Assembly (NCBI GenBank): GCA_030605665.1
Contig: JAUWHW010000064.1
Location: 1-56,412 of the forward strand
Direction of reading: 5' to 3'
DNA: 56,412 nucleotides
Origin: Dehalococcoidia bacterium
GTDB taxonomy: Bacteria; Chloroflexota; Dehalococcoidia; GIF9; AB-539-J10
Shown: positions 1 through 7,761 of the stretch, piece after piece
How the letters are laid out: each line of letters begins with the position of its first letter
How positions within the stretch are numbered: the first letter of the stretch is position 1
Translations under genes and position numbers: made by a program
The notes under the pieces: model-generated
Seen by the model: only the letters and a program-made list of their open reading frames with translations
What the model was told of the DNA's origin: nothing
The model's database searches: none

Positions 1-776
1 AAATTCACCAATATTGCCCCAGCCACTTGCCCCTTATCATCCATCATTAGCTCTATGGTCGGGGCAAATTCTACGTAATTTATATTCCGACACCTGACCT
101 CATCGCGCACGACGCGCATTGATTCAAGACCAGTATAATCTTTGCAGCAATGGCACCGCGGGACACACTCCCCAGCAAGAGGCACTTCAAACATTGAACC
201 ATCTGGATTCTTGTCCCAGTTGACCCCCAACGATTCCAACCACCTAATAGCATCAGAAGCATCTTTCACCAATGCCTCCACTAAATTAGGGTCATTAGTG
301 AATCGAGCACCACCTACCGTATCTAAATAATGAAGGATGGGGGAGTCATCAGGCCTATCTGCTGCCTGCGTGCCTCCCTGAGCTCCCACTGTGTTGGCAT
401 CCCCCAAGCGCAGCTTGGTCGCTATCAGGACAGCAGCGCCATTTTCCTGGGCGAGAAGAGCTGCTGCACAACCAGCCCCCCCACCACCAATTACCAAAAC
501 ATCCACATCATAGTCAACCTTATCAAGGTCAATTTTATCAGGGTCAATGCGGCTATTTCCTTCCAGTAAGTCGGCTAGCTCACTGGGTGTGCGAACACCT
601 TTGTTCGGTCCCACTAATAGCTCACGCATACCTGCTTCGATAAAGTCAGGATGGGATTCCTTTAATACAGGCATCCTCTCACCAACGGGAATGCGAGGAA
701 TTTCCTCCTGCAACCGCCTCTCCCTGGTAGCCTCTACCTTCCTGATGCTTTCTCCCATATAAGCAGGATATGGCAT
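1..776 (-). CDS. Fumarate reductase/succinate dehydrogenase flavoprotein subunit, N-terminal part (runs off window)
   Basis: An open frame of about 258 codons reads from an ATG at 776 to the window edge without a stop. An AAGGAGG ribosome site lies 8 nt before the ATG. Residues ~90-105 carry the FAD dinucleotide fold VLVIGGGGAGCAAAL, followed by an AQGGTQAA stretch typical of the SdhA/FrdA/NadB flavoprotein family. About 85 residues precede the FAD fold, more than in E. coli FrdA, and they include a region resembling a linker. It lies directly downstream of the Fe-S subunit gene in the same orientation, so the two should form one membrane-linked or soluble fumarate-reducing complex with FAD covalently or non-covalently bound. 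The direction (fumarate reduction or succinate oxidation) cannot be told from the sequence; the anaerobic context favours reduction. Confidence 0.85.
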   Translation of the reverse strand, partial: MPYPAYMGESIRKVEATRERRLQEEIPRIPVGERMPVLKESHPDFIEAGMRELLVGPNKGVRTPSELADLLEGNSRIDPDKIDLDKVDYDVDVLVIGGGGAGCAAALLAQENGAAVLIATKLRLGDANTVGAQGGTQAADRPDDSPILHYLDTVGGARFTNDPNLVEALVKDASDAIRWLESLGVNWDKNPDGSMFEVPLAGECVPRCHCCKDYTGLESMRVVRDEVRCRNINYVEFAPTIELMMDDKGQVAGAILVN

Positions 777-792
777 ATTACCAAACCTCCTT

Positions 793-1497
793 CTATTCTT
801 TCAGGATTGGACGCTCATCGTACCGACGCTTTAGCTCTTCCAAGTTCATTTTTTGCAATTCCTCTATCCCAGCATCAAATTTACCCGCCTTTATCTCCGC
901 TATCCTTTCATCTAAGTGCTTAGAGTGAGGTGTGAGATAACGACCATATAGGCGCCGACATAATAAAGCTATATTGTAGGGCACAAGTCCCTGTGGACAC
1001 CTAGCAGTACACAAACCACACATTAGACAATCAAAAGACTTAATGGCCACCTCTTTGATATCACCTCTCAGGGCATCAGACATAAACCACATCACTTCAA
1101 GGTTTTGAGGGCAACTTTTGGTGCAAGTATTGCAGCCAAAGCACTTAGCCAAATCAGGGTAAACTTCCAGTATCTGCTCACCTGTGGGCTCCATCTTCTC
1201 CAAATCATAGCTAGGCTTGGCAGCGGGGAAGAATGGAATCTGGGTTAAATACATATCCTGCTCCACAAGCTTCTGGCAGGCGAGGGCATACCTTACTGTA
1301 GGATCATTTTTAAAGTTATACACCGTGCCACAGGCACCACAAAATGCGGCGCGACAACCGCAACCTCGAATCAGCCTGTAACCGCAATACTCTAATGCCG
1401 TCATGATAGTAAGCCCTTCAGGAACCTGGTAGTGCTTCCCCATAACGTAGATATCGAACATTCTGGCTTTTTCTGCCACTTTAGTCTCTTGAGCCAC
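793..1497 (-). CDS. Fumarate reductase/succinate dehydrogenase iron-sulfur subunit
   Basis: 234 residues. The N-terminal half has a plant-type [2Fe-2S] site with C48, C53, C56 and C74 (C-x4-C-x2-C-x17-C). The C-terminal half has two ferredoxin-like C-x2-C-x2-C-x3-CP clusters at C119-C129 and C157-C167. Mitochondrial-type SdhB has one 4Fe and one 3Fe cluster; here both C-terminal sites keep all four cysteines, closer to the SdhB/HdrC-like form of many anaerobes. The start is a GTG with GAGGAAAG just upstream; an internal ATG at codon 13 has no ribosome site. The flavoprotein gene follows after 16 bp and the fumarase alpha gene precedes it by 9 bp, which points to one operon moving electrons to or from the fumarate/succinate couple. 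Confidence 0.88.
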   Translation of the reverse strand: MAQETKVAEKARMFDIYVMGKHYQVPEGLTIMTALEYCGYRLIRGCGCRAAFCGACGTVYNFKNDPTVRYALACQKLVEQDMYLTQIPFFPAAKPSYDLEKMEPTGEQILEVYPDLAKCFGCNTCTKSCPQNLEVMWFMSDALRGDIKEVAIKSFDCLMCGLCTARCPQGLVPYNIALLCRRLYGRYLTPHSKHLDERIAEIKAGKFDAGIEELQKMNLEELKRRYDERPILKE

Positions 1498-1506
1498 CTT
1501 TCCTCT

Positions 1507-2352
1507 TTACAGAATCGCCTCTTCATGGCGGTCACACCAACACATTAAGTTAACCGCCACCGGTAGGCTAGCGATGTGACAAGGGAAAATCTCGACATGA
1601 ACTGCAAGAGCGGTGATCCTACCGCCGTACCCCATGGCTCCGATGCCTAAGTTGTTAACCCGCCGTAAAATCTCCTTTTCTAATTCGGCAACCTCAGCAT
1701 CTGGGCTTGGCTCACCCACTTTGCGCAGCAACGCTTTTTTGGCTAACATCGTGGTCTTCTCCGTTGTCCCTCCTATGCCTACGCCAACGATAACCGGGGG
1801 GCAAGGATTGCTGCCAGACTCGTCAACACAATTTACCACGTAATCTATGACTCCTTGACGACCCTTCGCTGGGGTTAGCACCGTTAGGTGGCTCATGTTC
1901 TCAGAACCACCTCCCTTAGGCATCACAATAATTTTGAGCTTGTCGCCAGGGACTATATCCGTATAGATATCGGCCGGTCTATTATCTCTGGTATTTACCC
2001 TGGCGGAGAAAGGCTGACGCACCACAGATTTACGCAAGTAACCGTTAGTGTATCCTTGGCGTACTCCTTCATTTACTGCTGTGTATAGGTCACCACCAGC
2101 TATATGAACTTCCTGCCCCAGCTCCAGCCAGACTATGGAAAAGCCGGTATCTTGGCATAGAGGAATCTGCTCCTTACCAGCTATCTCAGCATCTTCGAGC
2201 ATTCTATCAAATACCTGGCGGCAGACAGGGGATTCTTCCTCTTCCTTGGCTTTCTTAAGAGCAGCTATCACGTCTTCAGTAAGGTAGTGGCAGGAATGCT
2301 CAAACAGGCGAGCTACGGTTTTAGTAACATCACTGGCTTTAATTTCCCTCAT
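1507..2352 (-). CDS. Class I fumarate hydratase (or L-tartrate dehydratase) alpha subunit
   Basis: Homologous to the N-terminal half of class I, [4Fe-4S]-dependent fumarases (TtdA/FumA). The three cluster cysteines are visible: one in PLCQDTGF, one in SGSNPCPPVIVGVGIGG and one in VAVNLMC near the C-terminus. It interconverts fumarate and malate when paired with a beta subunit. I start it at 2352 because AAGGAGGT abuts an upstream in-frame ATG (2364) but is well spaced (~10 nt) from this one. It lies between malic enzyme and fumarate reductase, giving a malate to fumarate to succinate route. The beta subunit, usually adjacent, is not seen next to it here. It could be tartrate dehydratase alpha instead, but the neighbours favour fumarase. 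Confidence 0.9.
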   Translation of the reverse strand: MREIKASDVTKTVARLFEHSCHYLTEDVIAALKKAKEEEESPVCRQVFDRMLEDAEIAGKEQIPLCQDTGFSIVWLELGQEVHIAGGDLYTAVNEGVRQGYTNGYLRKSVVRQPFSARVNTRDNRPADIYTDIVPGDKLKIIVMPKGGGSENMSHLTVLTPAKGRQGVIDYVVNCVDESGSNPCPPVIVGVGIGGTTEKTTMLAKKALLRKVGEPSPDAEVAELEKEILRRVNNLGIGAMGYGGRITALAVHVEIFPCHIASLPVAVNLMCWCDRHEEAIL

Positions 2353-2394
2353 AATCTCTCTCATACCTCCTTAATTTTAGCCTATTGTTTATTT

Positions 2395-2463
2395 TGTTAT
2401 TCTGAGCGTAGCGAAGAATCTCAAGACCCTTCCCTTTCGCTTCGCTCAAGGTCAGGGTGACAG
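2395..2463. repeat. Dispersed palindrome-rich repeat (ctgagcgtagcgaagaatctc family)
   Basis: Between the malic enzyme and fumarase genes lies 'attctgagcgtagcgaa' followed by 'gaatctc' and a near-complementary tail ending 'gtcagggtgacag'. The same units recur at 26291-26354, 31000-31080 and 34270-34390. Confidence 0.8.
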
Positions 2464-2482
2464 TCAAACACTTTCTTTGGCC

Positions 2483-3835
2483 CTACGTTACTGCAGGGGC
2501 AATACACCCTGCCTTTACTAACGCATCAGCTTGTTCCTTGGCGCTCTTTATCATAGGTTCAACTTTCCGGCGAAGCTCCTCACGACTAATAGTTATTGAG
2601 GCAATACCTTCCTTCTGAGCCTCCATCCCCACATCCACTGCCTCGCGGATATAAGCTTCTTGCTCATCCATTCTGGGACAGATGTCATCTTCGCCTATGC
2701 CACGCTCCTCAGCAAACTTTGCTAGCGACTCAGCGGCAACAATACACATCTGATCAGTGATGGTTTTGGCTTCTACATCGAGAACGCCACGGAAGATAGC
2801 TGGGAAACCTATGGAATTGTTTACTTGATTGGGGAAATCGGACCTGCCAGTACCAACGATTCTAGCTCCTGCCTCTTTGCATTCCCAGGGCCAGATTTCA
2901 GGGATAGGATTAGCGCAGACAAAACATATAGCATCCTTTGCCATTAACTTGATCTGCTCAGGTGTAATAACTCCTGGGCCTGACTTGGCGTAAGAAATAA
3001 GTATGTCAGCATCTTTCAATGCTTCAGTCAGATCACCAGTTTTTCCCTCAAGATTGGTAATTTGGCAGAAGCGCCACTTCTCGGCATACTCCTCTTTCTT
3101 TTCCTCCCAATCTTTCCTTCCCTTGTGAAGTATGCCTTTGCTGTCAACCATTATGCTATTTTCGGGCTTCCCTCCGTAAGCCCAGAGAAGTCTAGAGCAA
3201 CCAGTATTAGCTGCTCCTGTCCCGACAAAGACAATTTTACAATCCTCTATCTTTTTGCCTACAATTTTTAAAGCGTTTATTAAACCAGCTAGCATTACTG
3301 TTGCTGTTCCTTGCACATCATCATGCCATACGGGAATTCCCGTCTCTTTTCTACATCGCTCAAGTATGCCAAAGCATTTAGGATAGGAAATATCTTCCAG
3401 GTTGATGCCAGCAAATGAGGGCTCAATCCACTTAACTGCCTGGACAATTTCATCAGGATTCTTGGTACCAAGACAAATAGACACCACATCCACACCACCA
3501 AGGTATTTAAATAACATGGCTTTGCCCTCCATCACAGGGTAACCTGCTTTAGGGCCAATGTCTCCTAAGCCAAGGACTCGAGTGCAATCAGAAACTATAG
3601 CTATAGTATTCCACCTATTAGTGAATTCGTGAAACTTTGACTCATCTTTCTGTATTGCCCTACAAGGCTCAGCAACGCCGGGGGTATAGTAAATAGCAAA
3701 ATCATTAAGGTCACGCACATGGCATTTGAGCATTGTTTGCATCTTACCACGATAATCGCTATGCAACTTTATAGCATCCTGTACTGGTTTCTTTGCCTTA
3801 GCTAAAAGCTCCTCCTTAGTTACTTTTTGTGACAT
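2483..3835 (-). CDS. NAD(P)-dependent malic enzyme (oxaloacetate-decarboxylating)
   Basis: 450 residues, the length of the short bacterial malic enzymes without a phosphotransacetylase domain. Motifs: YTPGVAEPCRAI near residue 50 (catalytic tyrosine), EDISYPKCF near 140 (metal-binding acidic pair), the nucleotide-binding GTGAANTG near 200, and CANPIPEI near 300. It makes pyruvate and CO2 from malate, or the reverse. AGGAGGTG lies 7 nt before the ATG. A good sigma-70-like promoter lies about 75 nt upstream. It is separated from fumarase alpha by a repeat, so it may be transcribed alone or with it. Cofactor preference cannot be told. Confidence 0.92.
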   Translation of the reverse strand: MSQKVTKEELLAKAKKPVQDAIKLHSDYRGKMQTMLKCHVRDLNDFAIYYTPGVAEPCRAIQKDESKFHEFTNRWNTIAIVSDCTRVLGLGDIGPKAGYPVMEGKAMLFKYLGGVDVVSICLGTKNPDEIVQAVKWIEPSFAGINLEDISYPKCFGILERCRKETGIPVWHDDVQGTATVMLAGLINALKIVGKKIEDCKIVFVGTGAANTGCSRLLWAYGGKPENSIMVDSKGILHKGRKDWEEKKEEYAEKWRFCQITNLEGKTGDLTEALKDADILISYAKSGPGVITPEQIKLMAKDAICFVCANPIPEIWPWECKEAGARIVGTGRSDFPNQVNNSIGFPAIFRGVLDVEAKTITDQMCIVAAESLAKFAEERGIGEDDICPRMDEQEAYIREAVDVGMEAQKEGIASITISREELRRKVEPMIKSAKEQADALVKAGCIAPAVT

Positions 3836-3909
3836 AATACACCTCCTTTTATTTTTTAGACTCCTATTTAAAGCATTGCTGCAATTACGGCAATCCTAAG
3901 CAAGTGCTT

Positions 3910-3939
3910 ATTATAGCAACACAATTTACTATTGGTAAA
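3910..3939 (-). promoter_or_regulatory. Promoter of the malic enzyme gene
   Basis: On the minus strand TTTACC (3939-3934) and TATAAT (3915-3910) are 18 bp apart, with an extended -10 TGC before TATAAT. This gives a leader of about 70 nt before the malic enzyme ATG. No mapping data are available. Confidence 0.55.
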
Positions 3940-3969
3940 CACCCCGAGCATAAGCCTGAGCTAGTACAG

Positions 3970-4200
3970 ATAGATGGTGGACACCTCAGGTAGCCTTTTA
4001 TGCCATTGCGAGAATAAGGCGGGGATAAACCCCGCCACTACGGTTACATCTCGTAGGGTCGGGGCTTGTCCCCGACCGAGCTATGGTGAGTAGCGTCTCG
4101 GAGATTACGGAGGCTGTTCCGAGTTTGTTCAGATTACTCTCGTAATGACAAGGCAAGGAGGTGGTAATGTGTCACCAAAATCATGTGGACAAGTACAGAG
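3970..4200. repeat. Long dispersed repeat, copy 1 (second copy at 37134-37402)
   Basis: Both copies share 'gatggtggacacctc' (or gacggtgg..) on the left, a central hairpin unit 'ggcggggataaaccccgcc', then 'cggttacatctcgtagggtc' and 'ggggcttgtccccgac', and a right part ending near 'gtgtcacc' / 'atcacgtg'. It fills most of the 394-bp gap before cmk. No open frame is conserved between the copies, so it looks like a non-coding composite element rather than a gene. Confidence 0.75.
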
Positions 4201-4229
4201 CCTTTGATAGTTTGGCTTAAGATGATAAC

Positions 4230-4919
4230 ATGGTAAGTAATTTGAGGTTGCAGCTGATTGCCATAGACGGCCCGGTAGCGGTAGGCAAGAGTAGTGTTGG
4301 CCACCTGCTAGCTAGAAGATTGGGCTTCTTTTTTTTTGATACCGGGCTCATGTATCGCGCCTTTACTTGGAAAGTTCTTAAGCTAGGCATTTCCCTTGGG
4401 AATGAGAAGGAACTTTCTCAACTAGCTAGCATAACTAGATTTGATTTCATTCCACATCAAGAAGGATATCTATTCCCTTTCATTGATGGTGAAGATGTTT
4501 CCTCCCAGCTACTTTGCCCCGAGATAGAAGAAAAAGTCTCTATGGTATCAAAGGTAGCTGGTGTGCGCCAGGTGATGGTATCCGAGCAGCGGAGGTTAGC
4601 CCAAAGAGGGAAGGTTATAATGGCAGGCAGGGATATTGGAACGGTGGTTTTACCCTGGGCTGAATTAAAAATCTTCCTGATTGCTTCTATCAAGGAGAGG
4701 GCTAATCGCCGTTATAAGGAATTATTGGAGCGAGGAGAGAAAGCAGATTACGATGTTATCCTTGCTGGTCTACAGAGGCGAGATGAGAATGATAGCCACA
4801 GGTCTGTCTCACCACTTAAGCCTGCTGCCGATGCCATAATTATTGACACTGAGAAACTTAGCTTAGGGCAAGTTGTGGATAAAATATACGCTTTGGTGGC
4901 AGATCGTGACACTATCTAA
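4230..4919 (+). CDS. cmk: Cytidylate kinase
   Basis: 229 residues, full length. The P-loop is IDGPVAVGKSS at residues 12-22, followed by FFDTGLMYRAFT typical of CMP kinases, and AGRDIGTVVLP near residue 135. It phosphorylates CMP and dCMP with ATP in the cytosol. The gene opens a plus-strand operon with plsC and ispH, an order common in bacteria where cmk precedes a 1-acylglycerol-phosphate acyltransferase and ispH. Its ribosome site is weak. The stop codon lies inside the following gene, suggesting translational coupling. Confidence 0.93.
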   Translation: MVSNLRLQLIAIDGPVAVGKSSVGHLLARRLGFFFFDTGLMYRAFTWKVLKLGISLGNEKELSQLASITRFDFIPHQEGYLFPFIDGEDVSSQLLCPEIEEKVSMVSKVAGVRQVMVSEQRRLAQRGKVIMAGRDIGTVVLPWAELKIFLIASIKERANRRYKELLERGEKADYDVILAGLQRRDENDSHRSVSPLKPAADAIIIDTEKLSLGQVVDKIYALVADRDTI

Positions 4920-5547
4920 AAGGATTTTCTTAACCATACTCAGACCCCTCTCCAGGGTTTTTCTTTCTTGGAAAGTTAAAGGAAGGGAAAATGTGCCCTT
5001 AAGTGGCCCCCTCATCGTAGTAGCCAATCATGTTCACTTCGTTGATCCAGAATTGTTGGTATTTAGTTTCCCCAGATGGATTAATTTTATGGCTAAAAGG
5101 GAGCTTTTTCGCTATCCTTTCTTAAGAATTATCATCCGCTGGTCACAAGCTGTTTCAGTACATCGTCAGGGGACAATTAAGGACAAGCGGGAGGCAGTTA
5201 AGCAAGCTAAGGATGTACTAAGCAAGGGGCTAGTTTTGGGTATGTTCCCTGAAGGAAGGAGGAACCGTAATGGCAAGCTTTTACCTGGCAAACCAGGCTC
5301 TGCTGTGATTGCCTTGCAAGCGGATGTTCCCATGCTTCCTGTTGGGATTATCGGCACAGAGAAACTTAAAGGTATAAGTTGGCTGTGGAAACGTCCCAGC
5401 ATAGTCATCAACATTGGCCAGCCTTTTAAGCCTCCTTCAGTTGGAGGCAGATTAACCAGACCGCAAACTAAATTGTTAACTGATTTGATAATGAATAAAA
5501 TCGCTGCTCTTCTGCCACCGGAGAATCGAGGAGTTTATGGAGATTGA
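4906..5547 (+). CDS. plsC: 1-acyl-sn-glycerol-3-phosphate acyltransferase
   Basis: PlsC/LPLAT family enzyme that acylates lysophosphatidic acid to phosphatidic acid at the membrane. The catalytic H-x4-D motif is NHVHFVD and the substrate-binding motif is FPEGRRNRNG. The hydrophobic N-terminus probably associates with the membrane. I prefer the GTG at 4906 (GGTGG 7 nt upstream, 14-nt overlap with cmk). A TTG at 4873 is in frame and would overlap cmk further. It overlaps the ispH start by 11 nt, so the three genes are tightly coupled. Confidence 0.9.
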   Translation: MTLSKRIFLTILRPLSRVFLSWKVKGRENVPLSGPLIVVANHVHFVDPELLVFSFPRWINFMAKRELFRYPFLRIIIRWSQAVSVHRQGTIKDKREAVKQAKDVLSKGLVLGMFPEGRRNRNGKLLPGKPGSAVIALQADVPMLPVGIIGTEKLKGISWLWKRPSIVINIGQPFKPPSVGGRLTRPQTKLLTDLIMNKIAALLPPENRGVYGD

Positions 5548-6427
5548 GAAAGCTGGAAAGCTTGGCTTGTGCTTTGGCGTGAAGAGAGCCATCAAACTGC
5601 TAAAAGGGGCAGCCAGCAAATACGGCGAGATAGAAACCCTGGGGCCGGTAGCACACAATCAGCAGTTGGTGCAAGGGTTGGCTAAAACAGGCATAAAGCC
5701 AGTGGATGAATTAGGACAGGTCCAGGGTAAAATATTGGCTATAACTACTCATGGGGTAAGCCCTATGATGTTATCTGAAATTGAAGCTCGCCATATCCAT
5801 ATCATTGATACCACTTGTCCCATAATTCATAAAGCACAAAATGCCGCTAAGAAGTTAGCTGAGGCAGATTTTGATGTCATCATCTTTGGCGAGGCGGGAC
5901 ACACTGAGGTTAAAGGATTGCTAGGTTGGGCAAACAGTAAAGGTGTAGCTGCTCTGGATGTAAAACAAATTGACACATCCTCCTTGTTAGCTACGAGGAG
6001 GCGAAACAATCTCTATCGCTTGGGCATTATCTCCCAAACCACTCAAAGCCAATCTGCCTTTGTTGAGTTTATTACACAGCTCATGGCTGCCTCTTTTTCT
6101 GTCATTGCGAGCGAAGCGAAGCAATCTCCTAGGGAGCTACATATTATCAATACTTTGTGCCAGACAATGCAAAGACGCCAAGAAGCTGCTATAAAGTTAG
6201 CCAGGAAAACTCAACTTATGATAGTAGTAGGTGGACACGATAGCGCCAATGCCAAGCATCTTGTTGAATCATGTTCACCTATAGTGGAGGCCCATCTGGT
6301 GGAAGGAGCAAGTGAGGTAGATGATTCCTGGCTTATAGGTAAATATCACATTGGTATCACTGCTGGAACGTCCACTCCAAATGAAGCTATAGAAGGGGTA
6401 GTAACTAAACTAAAGTCCTTGGTGTAA
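5537..6427 (+). CDS. ispH: 4-hydroxy-3-methylbut-2-enyl diphosphate reductase
   Basis: Last enzyme of the MEP isoprenoid pathway, giving IPP and DMAPP. The three [4Fe-4S] cysteines are in GLCFGVKRA (residue 12), DTTCPIIHKAQ (~97) and NTLCQTMQRRQ (~213); TTHG and the GTSTPNEAIEG tail are present. It overlaps plsC by 11 nt. A short stretch translated as VIASEAKQS (~193-201) comes from a dispersed genomic repeat inserted in frame just before the third cysteine. Family members normally have a short loop there. Expression as a working enzyme is likely because all catalytic motifs and the frame are kept. Confidence 0.93.
   Translation: MEIEKAGKLGLCFGVKRAIKLLKGAASKYGEIETLGPVAHNQQLVQGLAKTGIKPVDELGQVQGKILAITTHGVSPMMLSEIEARHIHIIDTTCPIIHKAQNAAKKLAEADFDVIIFGEAGHTEVKGLLGWANSKGVAALDVKQIDTSSLLATRRRNNLYRLGIISQTTQSQSAFVEFITQLMAASFSVIASEAKQSPRELHIINTLCQTMQRRQEAAIKLARKTQLMIVVGGHDSANAKHLVESCSPIVEAHLVEGASEVDDSWLIGKYHIGITAGTSTPNEAIEGVVTKLKSLV
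6101..6129. repeat. Dispersed repeat inside ispH (in frame)
   Basis: 'gtcattgcgagcgaagcg' followed by 'aagcaatctcc', a canonical unit of the family also seen in nadB, nadC, miaB and ade. It keeps the ispH frame. Confidence 0.85.
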
Positions 6428-6454
6428 CTTCTGTTATTATGAGCTCGCTTTTGG

Positions 6455-6495
6455 TATTAGCTGCGAGGCACAAAGTGCCGAAGCAATCTCAGAAA
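6455..6495. repeat. Dispersed repeat between ispH and the HIT gene
   Basis: 'ctgcgaggcacaaagtgccg' followed by 'aagcaatctc', a variant unit. A further partial unit, 'aagcgaagcaatctcaattg', lies at about 6896-6915 upstream of the HIT gene. Confidence 0.7.
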
Positions 6496-6513
6496 CGGAG
6501 GCAGCGAATCAAC

Positions 6514-6861
6514 TTAGCCAAGTTGACCGCTCAGCCTCCTGCCACCAATAAGGTGGAAATGAAGATGTGGTATTATCTGTCCTCCTTCGGGGCCGCAATT
6601 CACTGCCAGGCGATAGCCACTTTCCGCTATTCCTTCCTTCTGGGCTAATTTTGTGGTTAAGACCATCAAGCGTCCTATAAGTCCTTGTTGCTGCTCAGTA
6701 ATCTCTGCCAAAGATGGGATGTGAGTTTTGGGTATGATGATTATATGCTTAGGTGCTTGAGGGTTAATGTCCCTGAAAGCTAAGAATTCCTTATCTTGAT
6801 AAACGATGTCACTGGGTATCTCGCCAGCAACAATGCGGCAAAAAAGACACTGTTCAGCCAT
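6514..6861 (-). CDS. HIT-family nucleoside phosphoramidase/hydrolase (HinT-like)
   Basis: 115 residues. It has the N-terminal CLFCRIVAGEIP of HinT/PKCI-type proteins and the catalytic histidine triad HLHFHLIGG at residues ~98-106. Such proteins hydrolyse nucleoside phosphoramidates and adenylated amines in the cytosol. The C-terminus RRLSGQLG is slightly different from the usual RPMGWPPG. It stands alone, convergent with ispH, with dispersed repeats on both sides. Confidence 0.9.
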   Translation of the reverse strand: MAEQCLFCRIVAGEIPSDIVYQDKEFLAFRDINPQAPKHIIIIPKTHIPSLAEITEQQQGLIGRLMVLTTKLAQKEGIAESGYRLAVNCGPEGGQIIPHLHFHLIGGRRLSGQLG

Positions 6862-6917
6862 ACTTAACCTTGACCAGCAATATTACTGCCAAGTAAAGCG
6901 AAGCAATCTCAATTGTC

Positions 6918-7157
6918 CTATGATAGGAGAACTGAAAGGCAGGTTGTCGTTCTGCTAACGCCCGGAATGGGATGGATCTTCTTTGTAACCAGATTGCCGA
7001 TGCCTTCAAGATCCTTAGCCTCGACTGTGGCAATGATGTCGTAAGGTCCGATTACAGCATCAGCCGATTTTACCCCCTCTACTTTGCCAAGAGCGCTAAC
7101 CACATCCTTAGTTTCCCCTATTTCACTCATGATGAGTATAAAAGCCTTGAGTGCCAT
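6918..7157 (-). CDS. Stand-alone Lrp/AsnC-type RAM (ligand-binding) domain protein
   Basis: 79 residues with the beta-alpha-beta RAM fold pattern: KAFILIM, DVVSALGKVEGV, GPYDIIATVEA, and PGVSRTTTCLSV at the end. It has no DNA-binding domain, as in the small single-domain members common in archaea and Chloroflexota. It probably oligomerises and senses amino acids or other small effectors, but its partner is unknown. The start is well supported by AGGAGGTG 7 nt upstream. Confidence 0.85.
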   Translation of the reverse strand: MALKAFILIMSEIGETKDVVSALGKVEGVKSADAVIGPYDIIATVEAKDLEGIGNLVTKKIHPIPGVSRTTTCLSVLLS

Positions 7158-7761
7158 GTTCCCACCTCCTGATTAAATTTTAATGCATTATCTCTTTTAA
7201 CGCAATGTTTCCCTCTTTCTAGTTTTTGCACTAAGAGCTAAAGGCAAGCTTGCTAATTAGCGCGAAAGGAGGCTTTACAGGAGAAAGAGAATATAAAGAG
7301 GGAGATATAAAATCGGTAAACCAAGCCAACAAATACTCAATTTTTCCTTAGATTTACTCCTTGTTTGAGTCTGCCATCAAGCATTGAGGTGGAATCCTGA
7401 TATTTCCCCCTCCATTGGTTCTTAAAAGAACAGGTAACAGTTTTTGAAAGGGAGGTTGGTTTAACTATTTCATAGATTGTGGGGATTAACAATCCGATGA
7501 AATGTTCACCTAGTTTGGAGCTATCAAAGGAAAGAATCGACCCTTATTATTTAGCCAGATCCATTGAACATTCTTCTGTAACAACTGCAAGGATAGTCTT
7601 TTGGCCTCATGCGCTCAGTCACATTGAGATTCCACTATCCTATCTCCGCCAACCAACATTCAGCGAATTGCCTCTATTCTTCCAGATTGCGGAGCCCAAA
7701 ATTGCGCGCACACCATTGATGCTATAATAATGAGGTACAGCTAATTGAAGCCGAGATATAT
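7158..7761. other. Intergenic region of 604 bp
   Basis: No convincing gene. A GTG-started 82-codon frame at 7479-7727 has no ribosome site and no recognisable motif, so I do not call it. An extended -10 sequence TGCTATAAT lies at 7720-7728, about 34 nt before the start of the NACHT gene. The -35 match (TTGCGC, 15-bp spacing) is poor, so this is only a tentative promoter. Confidence 0.4.

Noticed and set aside
7479..7727. 82-codon plus-strand open frame before the NACHT gene
   Set aside because: GTG start without a ribosome site, no motif, unusual composition; more likely chance.
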